Of a stretch of DNA of 5,528 bases, positions 5,494 through 5,528 are shown piece after piece. The first letter of the stretch is position 1. Each line of letters opens with the position of its first letter. The translations under genes and the position numbers were made by a program. The notes below the pieces were generated by a model that had not been told where the DNA came from, ran no database searches, and saw only the letters and a list, made by a program, of their open reading frames with translations. Source of the DNA: JAUVUV01 sp964548275 (GTDB lineage Bacteria; Gemmatimonadota; Glassbacteria; GWA2-58-10); NCBI GenBank assembly GCA_964548275.1, contig CAZJQI010000093.1, positions 1 to 5,528 on the forward strand, given 5' to 3'.

Positions 5494-5528
5494 CCCCCCT
5501 GTCTCCCCCCTTGATAGGGGGGAATTTT
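5494..5528. repeat. Poly-C/poly-G palindromic repeat cut by the window end
   Basis: CCCCCC (5494-5499) is followed by CCCCCC (5505-5510), loop TTGATA, GGGGGG (5517-5522) and AATTTT. The second and third runs form a 6-bp all-GC hairpin, extended by a T-A pair (5504/5523). Repeats of the type CCCCCCTTGATAGGGGGG are, from memory, frequent between genes in environmental bacteria. The unpaired first C-run (ACACCCCCC) suggests a matching GGGGGGTGT may lie just beyond the window. Confidence 0.6.

Noticed and set aside
5391..5528. Repeat cluster considered as a CRISPR array
   Set aside because: There are no regularly spaced identical repeats with unique spacers and no cas gene; the repeats differ from each other.

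Overview
The window holds four protein genes, all on the minus strand. In transcription order they are: a MerR-type regulator with a cysteine-rich tail (5055 to 4612), a secreted PHP-domain/DUF3604-like metallohydrolase with a Tat-type leader (4438 to 2816), a secreted GH123-like (DUF4091-type) protein (2421 to 853), and the first 179 codons of a zinc-free medium-chain dehydrogenase/reductase (537 to the window edge). The plus strand shows only antisense shadow frames, and no RNA gene or CRISPR array was found.

The source is most likely an uncultured or environmental Gram-negative bacterium. Shine-Dalgarno sites are clear (GGAG, GGAGG, AGGA). The Cys/Trp-rich tail of the regulator and the several intergenic hairpin repeats bring Desulfobacterota-like genomes to mind. 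GH123-like and DUF3604-like secreted proteins are also common in Planctomycetes-, Latescibacter- and Zixibacteria-type metagenome bins. This placement rests on memory and is weak.

Composition is patchy. Samples from the two middle genes (853-4438) run about 45-67% G+C, mostly near 57%, while samples from the dehydrogenase and MerR genes run about 37-50% and the spacers are AT-rich. The middle pair may be a separately acquired catabolic module. Both products carry export signals, and both families are linked by homology to hydrolysis of glycans or small organic substrates, so they may act together in the periplasm or at the cell surface. The motif GACTAAT occurs upstream of both.

The spacers are rich in structure. 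They include a 21-bp perfect palindrome on a near-consensus plus-strand promoter (738-779), a GTAGGGGCGC hairpin of REP/MITE type (2749-2776), and an intrinsic terminator for the MerR gene (4547-4582). The gene-free 430 bases at the right end contain hairpins, a possible 139-bp MITE-like element, and a 61-codon protein-like remnant. No complete, clearly new defence or mobile system is visible. The best leads are the secreted enzyme pair, the cysteine-rich MerR regulator and the repeat cluster upstream of it.
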